A stretch of DNA of 64,000 bases, from the NCBI RefSeq assembly GCF_014202905.1, contig NZ_JACHHY010000004.1:124001-188000 (forward strand). The letters run 5' to 3'. Positions within the stretch are counted from its first letter, which is position 1. Each line of letters starts with the position of its first letter. Below are positions 42,880 through 52,237 of this stretch, in pieces. Below the pieces are notes generated by a model. The model was not told where the DNA came from and did not search any database. It worked only from the letters and a program-made list of their open reading frames with translations. Both the position numbers and the translations under genes were made by a program. Source of the stretch: Chitinivorax tropicus. Lineage in GTDB: Bacteria > Pseudomonadota > Gammaproteobacteria > Burkholderiales > SCOH01.

Positions 42880-44559
42880 ATGTTCGACTATGTGATCATC
42901 GGCGCCGGCTCAGCCGGGTGCGTCTTGGCCAATCGCCTCAGCGAAGATCCGTCGATCCGCGTGTGCCTGTTGGAGGCCGGGCCACCGGACACCCACCCGC
43001 TGATCCACATGCCCTTGGGTATTTTGTGGATGATGCGCTCCAAGGTGTTGAATTGGCGATTCCACACTGCACCTGAGCCGCAGCTGGGCCAGCGCCGCAT
43101 GTTCTGGCCGAGAGGGCGCATGCTGGGTGGCAGCAGCTCATCGAATGCGATGTGCTACATCCGTGGTCATGCGGCTGATTACGATGCCTGGGCGGCCTTG
43201 GGTAATGTGGGCTGGTCGTTCAAGGAGGTGCTGCCTTATTTTCTGAAAGCCGAGGGCAATGAGCTAGGAGACAGCGCCTATCATCATGGTGCAGGGCCGC
43301 TAAAGGTGTCCAATCTGCGCTCGACCAATGATATGTCGCGCCACTATGTGCAAGCTGGCATCCAGGCTGGTTTGCCGTTCAACCCTGACTTCAATGGGCC
43401 GGATCAGGAGGGCGTTGGCTTGTTCCAGGTCACCCAGCACGAGGGGCGGCGTTGCAGCGCAGCCAAGGCGTATCTGGCACCGGCCCGCCGGCGGCCCAAC
43501 TTGCAGGTGATCACCGATGCGCATGTGACGCGCATCCTGCTGGAGTCGGGCAGGGCGGTGGGGGTAGCGTACACGCGGCATGGGCAGGCGCATGAGGTGC
43601 TTGCTGGTGCGGAGGTCATCTTGTCTGCCGGGGCGGTGCAAAGCCCACAGATCCTGATGCTGTCTGGTGTGGGTGACACGGAATGGCTGCGGCAGGCCGG
43701 GGTGGCGCCCGTGGTGCATCTACCTGGTGTTGGGCGTAATCTGCAGGATCATCTGGATGTGGTTGTGACGCATCAGGCCAAGCAGCCAGGCAGCTATGGC
43801 ATCACCTGGCGCAATCTGTTGCGCGGCCCCTGGTATCTCTATCGCTATCTGGTCAAACGTGACGGCATGTATACCACCAATGGTGCCGAGGGTTGTGGCT
43901 TTGCCCGCACGGATGCGCAAGCGCCCCTGCCCGATGTGCAATTGCATTTCACCCCTGGCAAATTGCGTAAACACTCGCTGGATTGGCGCTTTCTGTGCGG
44001 TGAGGGGTATTCGCTGCATGTATGCAACCTGCGACCCAAAAGCCGGGGCGAGATCCGCCTGAACAGCGCTGATCCCTTTGCACCGCCTGATATCCGCCCC
44101 CATTATCTGTCACACCCCGATGACATGGCGCATATGGTGCGCGGGGTACGGCTGGCACGGCGCATCCTGGCTGCCCCGGCATTCGACGCCATTCGTGGGC
44201 CGGAGCTGACGCCTGGGGAGGATGTCGTCAGCGATGCTGAGATCGAGCAATTCATCTGCGAGCAGGCGGAAACCATCTATCACCCGGTTGGCACCTGCAA
44301 AATGGGGCATGACCCGCTGGCGGTGGTGGACGACCAGCTTCGGGTTCATGGTGTGGGCTGTTTAAGGGTGGTGGATGCCTCGATCATGCCTTTGCTGATC
44401 GGTGGCAACACCAATGCGCCGACCATCATGATTGCGGAAAAGGCAGCGGATCTGATCAAAGCCGATCGCCATCAATCCGCTCAGCTTGGTCATCCTGCGG
44501 CGTCGGATCGGGCGACACCCGCGCCAGTGGCCGAGATGGCGACCCCCGCCAATCTGTAG
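42880..44559 (+). CDS. AlkJ-like GMC-family alcohol dehydrogenase
   Basis: A 559-residue FAD flavoprotein, close to AlkJ of Pseudomonas in length and motifs. FAD site YVIIGAGSAGCVLANRLSED, GMC signature WPRGRMLGGSSSSNAM and C-terminal active-site block ETIYHPVGTCKMG with NTNAPTIMIAEKAA. The ATG at 42880 follows AGGACGAG. AlkJ-type enzymes oxidise medium-chain alcohols and pass electrons to quinone. Choline dehydrogenase is a related alternative but no betaine genes are near. The C-terminus has about 30 extra residues rich in Ala and Pro. Confidence 0.85.
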   Translation: MFDYVIIGAGSAGCVLANRLSEDPSIRVCLLEAGPPDTHPLIHMPLGILWMMRSKVLNWRFHTAPEPQLGQRRMFWPRGRMLGGSSSSNAMCYIRGHAADYDAWAALGNVGWSFKEVLPYFLKAEGNELGDSAYHHGAGPLKVSNLRSTNDMSRHYVQAGIQAGLPFNPDFNGPDQEGVGLFQVTQHEGRRCSAAKAYLAPARRRPNLQVITDAHVTRILLESGRAVGVAYTRHGQAHEVLAGAEVILSAGAVQSPQILMLSGVGDTEWLRQAGVAPVVHLPGVGRNLQDHLDVVVTHQAKQPGSYGITWRNLLRGPWYLYRYLVKRDGMYTTNGAEGCGFARTDAQAPLPDVQLHFTPGKLRKHSLDWRFLCGEGYSLHVCNLRPKSRGEIRLNSADPFAPPDIRPHYLSHPDDMAHMVRGVRLARRILAAPAFDAIRGPELTPGEDVVSDAEIEQFICEQAETIYHPVGTCKMGHDPLAVVDDQLRVHGVGCLRVVDASIMPLLIGGNTNAPTIMIAEKAADLIKADRHQSAQLGHPAASDRATPAPVAEMATPANL

Positions 44560-44756
44560 CCTGGCGGGTGCTGGCCAGGGCGTAATCGACATCCCGTGGC
44601 CGCCTTTGCCCGCCAACGATCCGGTCAGGCCCAATGACTGCCGATCAGGCCGGGACGGTATGGCTTACATGGTGTTCGGCCTTGCCCTGGAGCACGATTT
44701 GGCGCAGGCTATGACACCATGTCAATCGTGCCTAGAGCCATTTGATCATTGCTGCC

Positions 44757-47384
44757 ATGGCGATCCTCGACCCCAGTACGTCTTCACTGCCTGTCCCAAA
44801 CCCGACCAAATTACAACCGCCACCTGCCCCGCTGGGCTGGGTGGTGCGCCAGCGCCTGCTCGACAGGTTTGCACAGCAGACCAACGCAAGGCTGGTGGTG
44901 ATCCACGCCCCTGCTGGCTATGGCAAGACGATCTGGATGCAACAATGCTGGCAGCAGCTGTTGCGGCGGCGGCCTGATCAGGCCGATGGGTTACGCTGGC
45001 TGCGGGTGGATACCACCGACAACGACCCCGTCCGCCTCAGCATCTACCTGCAAGCGCTGTCCGCGCCATCCGTCGAGCATGCCGAGGATGGTGTGTATTA
45101 TTGCTTCATCGATGACCTGGATCAGCTCGACCACCCTGAAGCCTTGGCCACCATGCGGCTTTGGCTTGCGCAGCAGCTACCGACCATGACGGTGGTGCTG
45201 GGCGCACGGGTGCTGCCCGCGCTGGGGCTGGCCAGACTGCAATTGCACCATCCAACCTTGACCATCGACAGCCAGATGCTGGCGTATGACCTGGTCGAGC
45301 TGCAGCAGCATGCCATGACGCTGGGGATCGACCTGGCGCTTGATACCCAGCAGATGCTGTTGACCCAGACCGGTGGCTGGCCAGCGGCGATCCAGATGAG
45401 CTTGTTGGCCAGTAGTGATGAGCTTGCGTTGCAACAGCATCTGGCGGATCGGTACCACCAAGCGCAGACCTTGCTGCATTATCTGGTGGATGAGGTGATC
45501 TCGACCCTGCCTGCCGCTGCTCAGGACTTCCTGCTCGACACCTGTGGTTTCGATCCATTGTCGCCTGCCTTGTGCGATGCCGCCACAGGGCGGCGGGACA
45601 GCGAATATTGGTTGAACTGGCTGGCCCAGCAGGGCCTGTTCACTTCGGTGCACACCACCACTCCACGGCAATACCGCTACCACGCACTGTTTGCCGACTG
45701 CTTACGGCTGCACCAGCAACATCGCCGTGCTCCGATCCAGATCCAGGCGGTGTTGCGAGGCGGGGCGCGCCACCTGGCCCAGCAAGGCGAGGTGCAGCAG
45801 GCCATCGCCTTATGGCTGCAGGCTGGCGACATCACGGCGGCCATTCGGGAAATAGCCGACCAAGCCAGCGAGCTGGTGATCCAGGCCCAATTCGTCACTT
45901 TGAACCGGTGGCTGGCCAGGCTGCCACCGGATGGTGAGCTGCCCCTTACCTTGCTACTGTCTGCCGCCTGGTCTGCCGGGTTTGCCGGTGAGCTGGCACA
46001 GGCCGCTGCATGGTTGGCTCGGCTGATGCCATTTGCTGATCAGCTGCCTGAGGCACGGCAAGGGGAGCTGGCCGTGCTGCAACCGATTCTGCAGGCCGTC
46101 TGTGGCCATATCGACGATGCCTTGCGCCAAGGGGAGGCGCTGGTGCCTACCGTGCCCGACAGCCAGCATTTTGCAGCAGGGGCCTTGCACAATATGCTGG
46201 CCTATTGCCAGACCCTGGCTGCCCGTTTTGGCGACGCTCAACGGAGTGTGGCCGAGGCGCGACGGCACAATGAAGCAATTGGCAGCGGCTTGGGCCTGGG
46301 CTATGCGCTGAGCATCCAAGGCTTGATCGAGGCGAGCCAAGGTCAGCTCGATCAAGCCCTGTCCTGTTTCGAGCAAGCCGACCGGATGGCCCATCTGCAG
46401 CTGCGCCAGCATTGGTTCGAGCCTGGTCACGTCAAGGCCATGACCATCGGTCTGACCGCCAGCCTGCATTACGAGCAGGGCCGGGTCGAGATGGCTGCTG
46501 CCTTGCTGGACGACTATCTGCCACTCATGCGCCACCTGCCATCGCTGGATCTTTACCTGCTGGCGGTGCTGACGCGATGCCGCTGCCGGTTGGCATTGGG
46601 CCAATCAGCCCTTGCGCTCAGCGGGTTGGACGACGCGGAGCGCGAGGCGCAGGCCTGGCAATTCGAGCGCATCCATCATATCGCCATGTGGGAGCGCATT
46701 CGCATTGACCTGATCGAGGGGCAGATCACCACCGCAACACAGCGCTGGGCAACATTCCAGCCACCAAAGCCAGATGCCGACTGGCCGGTCATGCCCTCGC
46801 ATACGGCAGCGCTCAATGGCGCGGGCATCGAGTGGGCACGTTACTGGTTGTCGACAGGGCAAGCGGCATTGGCGGCAGAGCAATTGGCTCTGGCCGAGGC
46901 CCATGCTCAGCGGACCGGCCAACGCTGGCGCAGGTTGCGGCTCCTGATCCTGATGGCACAGGCACAGGCCGCGCTGCAATTGGATGAGGCCGCTCACCAA
47001 AGCCTGATGGCTGCGCTGACCTTGGGCGCCGCCATGCAGGCGCAACGCAGCTTTCTCGACGAAGGCCCGGCGCTGTTGCACCAACTCGCCGGGCTGGATG
47101 GCGCCACAATCGGGCAGGCCGGAGGTGAGTCGTTACGGCAATATCATCAGGCATTGCTACAGACAGCCTTGATCGGGCCGACGCCTGACACCTTGCTGAG
47201 CGAGCGTGAGCTGGCGATTCTGCAACTCCTGGCGACCGGTATGGCAAATGAACAGATCGCGGAACAGGTGCATCTGTCAGTGCATACCGTCAAATGGCAC
47301 ATCCGCCGCATGCTGGGCAAGCTGTCCGCCCGCAACCGGAGTGAGGCAGTGTTTCAGGCCCGCCGACTGGGCTTGTTGGCGTGA
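44757..47384 (+). CDS. Large ATP-binding LuxR-family regulator (MalT/AlkS type)
   Basis: An 875-residue protein. Walker A HAPAGYGKT at 50-58, Walker B-like YCFIDDLDQL near 120, then a long helical tetratricopeptide-like sensor, and a C-terminal LuxR helix-turn-helix from about 810 (LSERELAILQLLATGMANEQ, then VHTVKWHIRRMLGKL). Such proteins bind an inducer and activate a neighbouring catabolic operon. It follows an AlkJ-like dehydrogenase by about 200 bases, recalling alkJ and alkS. No alkane hydroxylase is present. Start ATG at 44757 preferred to a TTG at 44742. Confidence 0.87.
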   Translation: MAILDPSTSSLPVPNPTKLQPPPAPLGWVVRQRLLDRFAQQTNARLVVIHAPAGYGKTIWMQQCWQQLLRRRPDQADGLRWLRVDTTDNDPVRLSIYLQALSAPSVEHAEDGVYYCFIDDLDQLDHPEALATMRLWLAQQLPTMTVVLGARVLPALGLARLQLHHPTLTIDSQMLAYDLVELQQHAMTLGIDLALDTQQMLLTQTGGWPAAIQMSLLASSDELALQQHLADRYHQAQTLLHYLVDEVISTLPAAAQDFLLDTCGFDPLSPALCDAATGRRDSEYWLNWLAQQGLFTSVHTTTPRQYRYHALFADCLRLHQQHRRAPIQIQAVLRGGARHLAQQGEVQQAIALWLQAGDITAAIREIADQASELVIQAQFVTLNRWLARLPPDGELPLTLLLSAAWSAGFAGELAQAAAWLARLMPFADQLPEARQGELAVLQPILQAVCGHIDDALRQGEALVPTVPDSQHFAAGALHNMLAYCQTLAARFGDAQRSVAEARRHNEAIGSGLGLGYALSIQGLIEASQGQLDQALSCFEQADRMAHLQLRQHWFEPGHVKAMTIGLTASLHYEQGRVEMAAALLDDYLPLMRHLPSLDLYLLAVLTRCRCRLALGQSALALSGLDDAEREAQAWQFERIHHIAMWERIRIDLIEGQITTATQRWATFQPPKPDADWPVMPSHTAALNGAGIEWARYWLSTGQAALAAEQLALAEAHAQRTGQRWRRLRLLILMAQAQAALQLDEAAHQSLMAALTLGAAMQAQRSFLDEGPALLHQLAGLDGATIGQAGGESLRQYHQALLQTALIGPTPDTLLSERELAILQLLATGMANEQIAEQVHLSVHTVKWHIRRMLGKLSARNRSEAVFQARRLGLLA

Positions 47385-47533
47385 GCCGCCTGACCGGGCG
47401 GGAGATGATCATCGGTGTGCTTTCGCGTATCATGATATGTTTTCCGGAAATGCCTGCTGATTGAGGCGCTTGCCGTCTCGACGCGTCGCAACTCCCTTGC
47501 TTTGTCAACACCGCCAACAGGAATGCCTTTCCC

Positions 47534-48730
47534 ATGTTCGAGCACGTAAATGCCTATCCGGGCGACCCGATTCTGACGCTGGTTGAAACTTTCAACAAAG
47601 ACACCCGCCAACCCAAGGTCAACCTTGGTATTGGTCTGTACTACGATGAGCAAGGCCGCATTCCGCTGTTGGGCTCGGTGCGCAAGGCCGAGGCCGCACG
47701 GGCCGCTCAACCTGGCCCGCGCCCGTATCAGCCGATGGAAGGCGCGGCCAACTACCGTGAAGCCGTGCAGAAGCTGGTGTTCGGTGCGACACATGAAGCG
47801 GTAACCGGTAAGCGCATCGCCACCATCCAGACCATCGGTGGCTCGGGTGCGCTGAAGATCGGTGCCGATTTCCTGAAACGTTACTTCCCGGAAAGCGATG
47901 TCTGGGTCAGCAACCCGACCTGGGACAATCACCGCGCGATGTTCGAAGGCGCCGGTTTCCAGGTGTTCGATTACCCTTATTACGATGCGGCCACCGGTGG
48001 CGTGCGTTTCGACGACATGCTGGCCACCCTGGCCAAGTTGCCGGCCAAGACCATCGTACTGCTCCACCCCTGCTGCCACAACCCGACCGGCGTTGACCTC
48101 AATCGTGAGCAATGGCTACAGGTGATCAAGTTGGTGGTCGAGCGCCAATTGATTCCTTTCATGGATATTGCCTATCAAGGCTTTGGCGATGGTCTGGAAG
48201 AAGATGGTTTCGCCATCCGCGCCATGGCTGATGCGGGTGTCAGCTTTCTGGTCAGCAATTCTTTCTCCAAAAATCTTTCGTTCTATGGCGAGCGTTGCGG
48301 TGGCCTGTCCGTGGTGTGCCCAACTGCCGAGGAAGCTGACCGGGTACTGGGCCAGCTCAAATTCACCGTGCGCCGTAACTATTCCAGCCCACCCACCCAT
48401 GGTGGTCAGATCACCGCTGCGGTGATGCTCGACCCGGCCCTGCGCGCTGAGTGGGAAACCGAAGTGGCCGAGATGCGGGTACGCATCAAGGCCATGCGCC
48501 AAAAGCTTCATGACGTGCTGGCCGCCAAGGTGCCAGGCCGTGATTTCAGCTATTTCCTGAACCAGCGCGGTATGTTCAGCTACACCGGGCTGACCCCAGA
48601 GCAGGTAGATCGCCTGCGTGAGCAATACGCGGTCTATCTGGTGCGCTCTGGCCGCATGTGTGTGGCGGGGTTGAACGCAGGCAATGTCGATTATGTTGCC
48701 CAAGCCATGGCAGATGTGCTGTCCGCTTGA
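47534..48730 (+). CDS. tyrB: Aromatic-amino-acid/aspartate aminotransferase
   Basis: A 398-residue PLP-dependent class I aminotransferase. [18 protein letters not shown] is the typical start; [28 protein letters not shown], the PLP lysine in [17 protein letters not shown] and [12 protein letters not shown] identify the aspartate/tyrosine group. It makes phenylalanine, tyrosine or aspartate from their oxo-acids. Ends at a good terminator. The aspC/tyrB assignment is by similarity. Confidence 0.9.
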   Translation: MFEHVNAYPGDPILTLVETFNKDTRQPKVNLGIGLYYDEQGRIPLLGSVRKAEAARAAQPGPRPYQPMEGAANYREAVQKLVFGATHEAVTGKRIATIQTIGGSGALKIGADFLKRYFPESDVWVSNPTWDNHRAMFEGAGFQVFDYPYYDAATGGVRFDDMLATLAKLPAKTIVLLHPCCHNPTGVDLNREQWLQVIKLVVERQLIPFMDIAYQGFGDGLEEDGFAIRAMADAGVSFLVSNSFSKNLSFYGERCGGLSVVCPTAEEADRVLGQLKFTVRRNYSSPPTHGGQITAAVMLDPALRAEWETEVAEMRVRIKAMRQKLHDVLAAKVPGRDFSYFLNQRGMFSYTGLTPEQVDRLREQYAVYLVRSGRMCVAGLNAGNVDYVAQAMADVLSA

Positions 48731-48756
48731 TCTCTGCTGATCAATGGGAAAATCCA

Positions 48757-48781
48757 AGCCGGACGCTGTCCGGCTTTTTTT
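48757..48781 (+). terminator. Intrinsic terminator of the aminotransferase gene
   Basis: AGCCGGAC (48757-48764), GCT, GTCCGGCT (48768-48775), then T-run. Confidence 0.88.
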
Positions 48782-49162
48782 GCGCCATGCTTCTGCTGAT
48801 GCCGACGTGCGCCTGCGGTGCTGCCGATAGGGGCAGGACGAGCATTGGCTAGGCCGAGCAGGCACATCAATCGGCAGTGTCGCTCCGCTATCGGTATTGC
48901 GTTATCATGCCATTTGCATGTCGGGGCTGGCGGCCTGATTTCAGGGGCTGCACCAAAGCGGCGATGAAATAACATCAGCAGCGCCGTATGTTCCCCGCGA
49001 ATCCAACGTTGTTCTGGCTTGGTATGTGGTTTTTTTCAATGTTGTTGTCTTTATCCTTAACTATGATTCATATTGTTCAACCATTCTCTCGGTGATTTCA
49101 GCAATGCCCAATGGCGGGGGGGCTGCCAGGGTGCGTTGATCCATCGGTAAACAGGATGTGTC
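48782..49162. other. Intergenic region upstream of the glycosylation operon
   Basis: About 380 bases without a supported gene. The last 140 include a T-rich patch around 49022-49075 that may carry the promoter of the HAD-UbiA gene. No clear operator. Confidence 0.35.
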
Positions 49163-50611
49163 ATGCCGCTTGTTACGGATGTACCGCTGGTTGTGGATCT
49201 GGATGGAACGCTCACACCGACTGACACGCTGGTGGAGTCTGTGCTGAAGGTAGTAAGGCAATCGCCATTGAATCTGCTGCGGATGCCGATATGGCTGATG
49301 CGAGGACGAGCTGGGTTCAAGACATGTGTCGCGGCGCGGGCGGGCATTGCCGCCCAACATCTGCCATATCGTGCGCCATTGATCGATTACCTGCAGGATG
49401 AGAAAGCCAAGGGGCGCCAGATCATCCTGGCCACGGCTGCGCATCGCACGATAGCTGATTCGGTGGCGGGGCATCTGGGCCTGTTCGATCAGGTATTGGC
49501 ATCGGACACCCACCATAATCTGAAAGGCGCATCGAAGTTGCAAGCGATTCGGGAGCGGGTGGGGGATGCATTTGTCTATGCCGGTGACAGCCGGGCTGAC
49601 CTGCCGATCTGGCTGGCGGCGGAAGGTGCGGTGTTGGTGGATGTGCCGGAGCGGATGGCAGAGGTGGTACGCCAGCGGGTGCGGGTAGAGCGTGAATTCC
49701 ACGCTCCACAAGTCGGCTGCTTTGTCTGGTTGCGGGCTTTGCGGGTGCATCAATGGCTCAAGAATCTCCTGCTGCTGGTTCCGATGCTGACCGCTTTTTC
49801 GTTTACCGATGCCGGTAAGATGCTGAATATGGTGCTGGCGTTTCTGGCGTTCTCCCTGACGGCTTCCGCGACATATATCCTCAATGATCTGGGGGATCTG
49901 GAAAACGACCGGGCTCACCCGCGCAAACGGTTGCGGCCTTTTGCCAGCGCCCAACTGCCCATCCTGGGCGGATTGGGGGCATCGATCAGTACCCTGGCCG
50001 TTGCTTTTGGCCTGGCCTGGCTGGTGTCCAGCGAGTTTGTATGGACGTTGATGGCGTATCTGGCATTGACCAGTGCTTACAGCTGGGTGCTGAAGTCATA
50101 TATGTTGGTGGATGTGTTGCTGCTTTCGCTCCTGTACACACTTCGAATCCTGGCGGGAGCAGTGGCGATTGGCGTGGCGGTCAGCTCCTGGTTGTTGGCG
50201 TTCTCGGTATTCATCTTTCTCAGCCTGGCCTTGGTGAAACGCTGTGCCGAGCTGATCGTGCTGGGTGCGAACGGGGAGGCTGTCTTGCACGGTCGGGACT
50301 ATCGGGTGACGGATCTGGTCGTCCTGTGGCCGCTTGGCGTGGGGGCTGCGCTGTCCGCCGTGGTGGTGTTTGGCTTGTTCATCCATGCGCCGGAAACCCA
50401 GAGCCGTTACAGCAGTCCTCAGCTGTTGTGGCTGGTGGGGGTTGGGTTGATCTATTGGCTGGCTCGGCTATGGGTCAAAACCGCACGAGGAGAGATGCAC
50501 GATGATCCCGTGGTGTTTGCAGCCAAGGATCGGGGCAGTCGCCTCACTATCCTGGCCATGGTCGTTGTGATGCTGGCTGCGCACTTTCTGACCTTTGGGG
50601 CCTTGTCATGA
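49163..50611 (+). CDS. HAD phosphatase-UbiA prenyltransferase fusion (polyprenyl-phosphate phosphoribosyltransferase-like)
   Basis: A 482-residue fusion. Residues 1-about 180 are a HAD domain (VVDLDGTLTPTDTL; AGDSRADLPIW). The rest is a UbiA membrane domain with about eight segments and the motif NDLGDLENDRAHPRKRLRP near 240-258. It is closest in plan to decaprenyl-phosphate phosphoribose synthases rather than to quinone UbiA. I infer that it puts a phosphosugar on a polyprenyl-phosphate and that the HAD part removes the extra phosphate. AGGA precedes the ATG. It starts a three-gene operon with ATGA overlap to the next gene. Confidence 0.8.
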   Translation: MPLVTDVPLVVDLDGTLTPTDTLVESVLKVVRQSPLNLLRMPIWLMRGRAGFKTCVAARAGIAAQHLPYRAPLIDYLQDEKAKGRQIILATAAHRTIADSVAGHLGLFDQVLASDTHHNLKGASKLQAIRERVGDAFVYAGDSRADLPIWLAAEGAVLVDVPERMAEVVRQRVRVEREFHAPQVGCFVWLRALRVHQWLKNLLLLVPMLTAFSFTDAGKMLNMVLAFLAFSLTASATYILNDLGDLENDRAHPRKRLRPFASAQLPILGGLGASISTLAVAFGLAWLVSSEFVWTLMAYLALTSAYSWVLKSYMLVDVLLLSLLYTLRILAGAVAIGVAVSSWLLAFSVFIFLSLALVKRCAELIVLGANGEAVLHGRDYRVTDLVVLWPLGVGAALSAVVVFGLFIHAPETQSRYSSPQLLWLVGVGLIYWLARLWVKTARGEMHDDPVVFAAKDRGSRLTILAMVVVMLAAHFLTFGALS

Positions 50612-50973
50612 ATACTTTCTTGATTGCTCTGGTCAGCATTGCGTTGTCGGTCACGGCTCAGTTTTCCCTGAAAACAGGAATGTCGAGCCCAGGTATCAAG
50701 GCGCTGTTGGTACAACCGCGTTCTTTGAAGACCTGGCTGATGGTGCTGTCCAATCAATATGTCCTGGGGGGGTTCCTGCTCTATGCCCTGGGCGCAGTGG
50801 TCTGGCTCAATGTGTTGGCCAAATGGGATGTGAGCAAAGCCTACCCCTTGGTCGGGTTGGGATTCGTGGTGACTGCAGTCGTGGGATATTGGCTGGGTGA
50901 ACAGATGACTTGGCCGCGCATGGCAGGCATTGCGTTGATTTGTGCGGGGATCGTGCTGATCGGGAGAAGCTGA
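50608..50973 (+). CDS. Small EamA/SMR-family membrane protein, candidate lipid-sugar flippase subunit
   Basis: A 121-residue protein with four hydrophobic segments (about 3-20, 48-70, 76-95, 100-119), the size of ArnE/ArnF or SMR proteins. WDVSKAYPLVGLGFVVTAVVG resembles the ArnF/SMR core. ArnE and ArnF flip undecaprenyl-phosphate-aminoarabinose across the membrane. Here it lies between a polyprenyl-phosphate sugar synthase and a GT-C glycosyltransferase, so a flippase role is likely. It starts at 50608 in overlap with the HAD-UbiA stop and ends in TGATG overlap with the next gene. Confidence 0.75.
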   Translation: MNTFLIALVSIALSVTAQFSLKTGMSSPGIKALLVQPRSLKTWLMVLSNQYVLGGFLLYALGAVVWLNVLAKWDVSKAYPLVGLGFVVTAVVGYWLGEQMTWPRMAGIALICAGIVLIGRS

Positions 50974-52223
50974 TGCATTCACACAGTGATAAGCAACAAC
51001 CGGACTGGCCATGGCTGGCATTGTTTGTGGTGATCGGCCTGGCGTTACGACTCGCTGCCATGGCCGGTTTTAGCCATGTGCCGGAGGGCGATGAGCTTGC
51101 CTATAAAAGCATGGCGCTCAATTGGGTGGGGGGTCATGGCATTGTCGATGAGATGGGCAATCGTGCCATGTATAACGTGGGGTACCCGCTGTTGGTATTG
51201 GCACCGGTCTTTTTCCTGGCGGGCGAGGATCTGCAGGCGATGCGCATGGCCAACGTGTGCCTGGGCGGGCTGTCCATCGTGCTCTGCTACTTGGCCGCCA
51301 AGGAAGCAGGGGCTGGGCGGCTGGGGCGGTTGGTGTCGGCTGCAGTCTGGGCGGTCTACTTGCCGGCCAGTGTGTACACCGTCTATTTGTTCAAGGAAAA
51401 CCTGATGACGCCGATCATGCTGGGCGTTGTCTGGTGTGCGCTACGTCTGGCCAGGGCGCCATCGGTGCGGGTGGCAGTGGGCTGCGGCATATTGCTGGGC
51501 CTGTTGGCCTTGGTGGGCAATGCGGGCCTGTCTTTGTTGGGCATGGTGGTATTGGCGCTGGTGCTGGCACCCGTCCCGCCACCCAGGCGCATTGTGCTGG
51601 CGACGGTGATGCTCATTGCAGCCGCCCTGCTGGTTGTGCCCTGGATGATCCGTAATCAGCAGGTGATTGGTGCTCCGGTCCTGAATACCAACGGTGGGTT
51701 CAATCTGTATCTGGGTAACAACCCGGCGGCAACTGGCATGTATCTCTCCATCTCAGACACCCCACGAGGGGCGAGCTGGGGTGATTTGCGAAAGCTGGGT
51801 GAGGTGCGGGCTTCTGACGTGCTCAAGCAAGATGCCCTTGCCTGGATCAAGGCCAATCCGGTGCCTTTCCTGAGTTTGTCCTTGAAAAAAGCCGCCTATT
51901 TCTGGACCCCGCCATTCCATCAAGGTCAGGGTGAGGGATCGAGTGCCGAGCGTGTCGTGCGCGCGTTGTGGGGCATCCAATTCGTGTTGTTGATGGCTGC
52001 AGCACTGGGCACACTGTTGATCCGTGCGTTATGGCATAGACCGCTCGTGCTGCTATGGGTGGCCATTGGGTGCTACACAGCGGTACATATGCTGTTCTAT
52101 GTGAGCTTCCGCTATCGTGAGCCCATGATGCCGGTGCTGGGTATCATGGCGGCACTTGTCGTTGAATCCTTGCTGTTGAGACGATTTGCATCAATGACGC
52201 TGGGCCGTGTGCGGGCCGTCTAG
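50973..52223 (+). CDS. GT-C family glycosyltransferase (ArnT/PMT-like)
   Basis: A 416-residue membrane protein with about ten hydrophobic segments. The first extracytoplasmic loop has EGDELAYKSMALNWVGGHG with the acidic pair used by GT-C enzymes. The ATG at 50973 overlaps the previous stop (TGATG). GT-C enzymes take a sugar from a polyprenyl-phosphate on the outer face and transfer it to lipid, glycan or protein. It is the last of three coupled genes, so the operon looks like a full supply, flip and transfer pathway. Acceptor unknown. Confidence 0.8.
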   Translation: MHSHSDKQQPDWPWLALFVVIGLALRLAAMAGFSHVPEGDELAYKSMALNWVGGHGIVDEMGNRAMYNVGYPLLVLAPVFFLAGEDLQAMRMANVCLGGLSIVLCYLAAKEAGAGRLGRLVSAAVWAVYLPASVYTVYLFKENLMTPIMLGVVWCALRLARAPSVRVAVGCGILLGLLALVGNAGLSLLGMVVLALVLAPVPPPRRIVLATVMLIAAALLVVPWMIRNQQVIGAPVLNTNGGFNLYLGNNPAATGMYLSISDTPRGASWGDLRKLGEVRASDVLKQDALAWIKANPVPFLSLSLKKAAYFWTPPFHQGQGEGSSAERVVRALWGIQFVLLMAAALGTLLIRALWHRPLVLLWVAIGCYTAVHMLFYVSFRYREPMMPVLGIMAALVVESLLLRRFASMTLGRVRAV

Positions 52224-52237
52224 GTTCAGTCAACACG

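Noticed and set aside
42880-44559. Choline dehydrogenase (betA)
   Set aside because: No betaine aldehyde dehydrogenase, betI or choline transporter is near; length and motifs fit AlkJ-type enzymes better.
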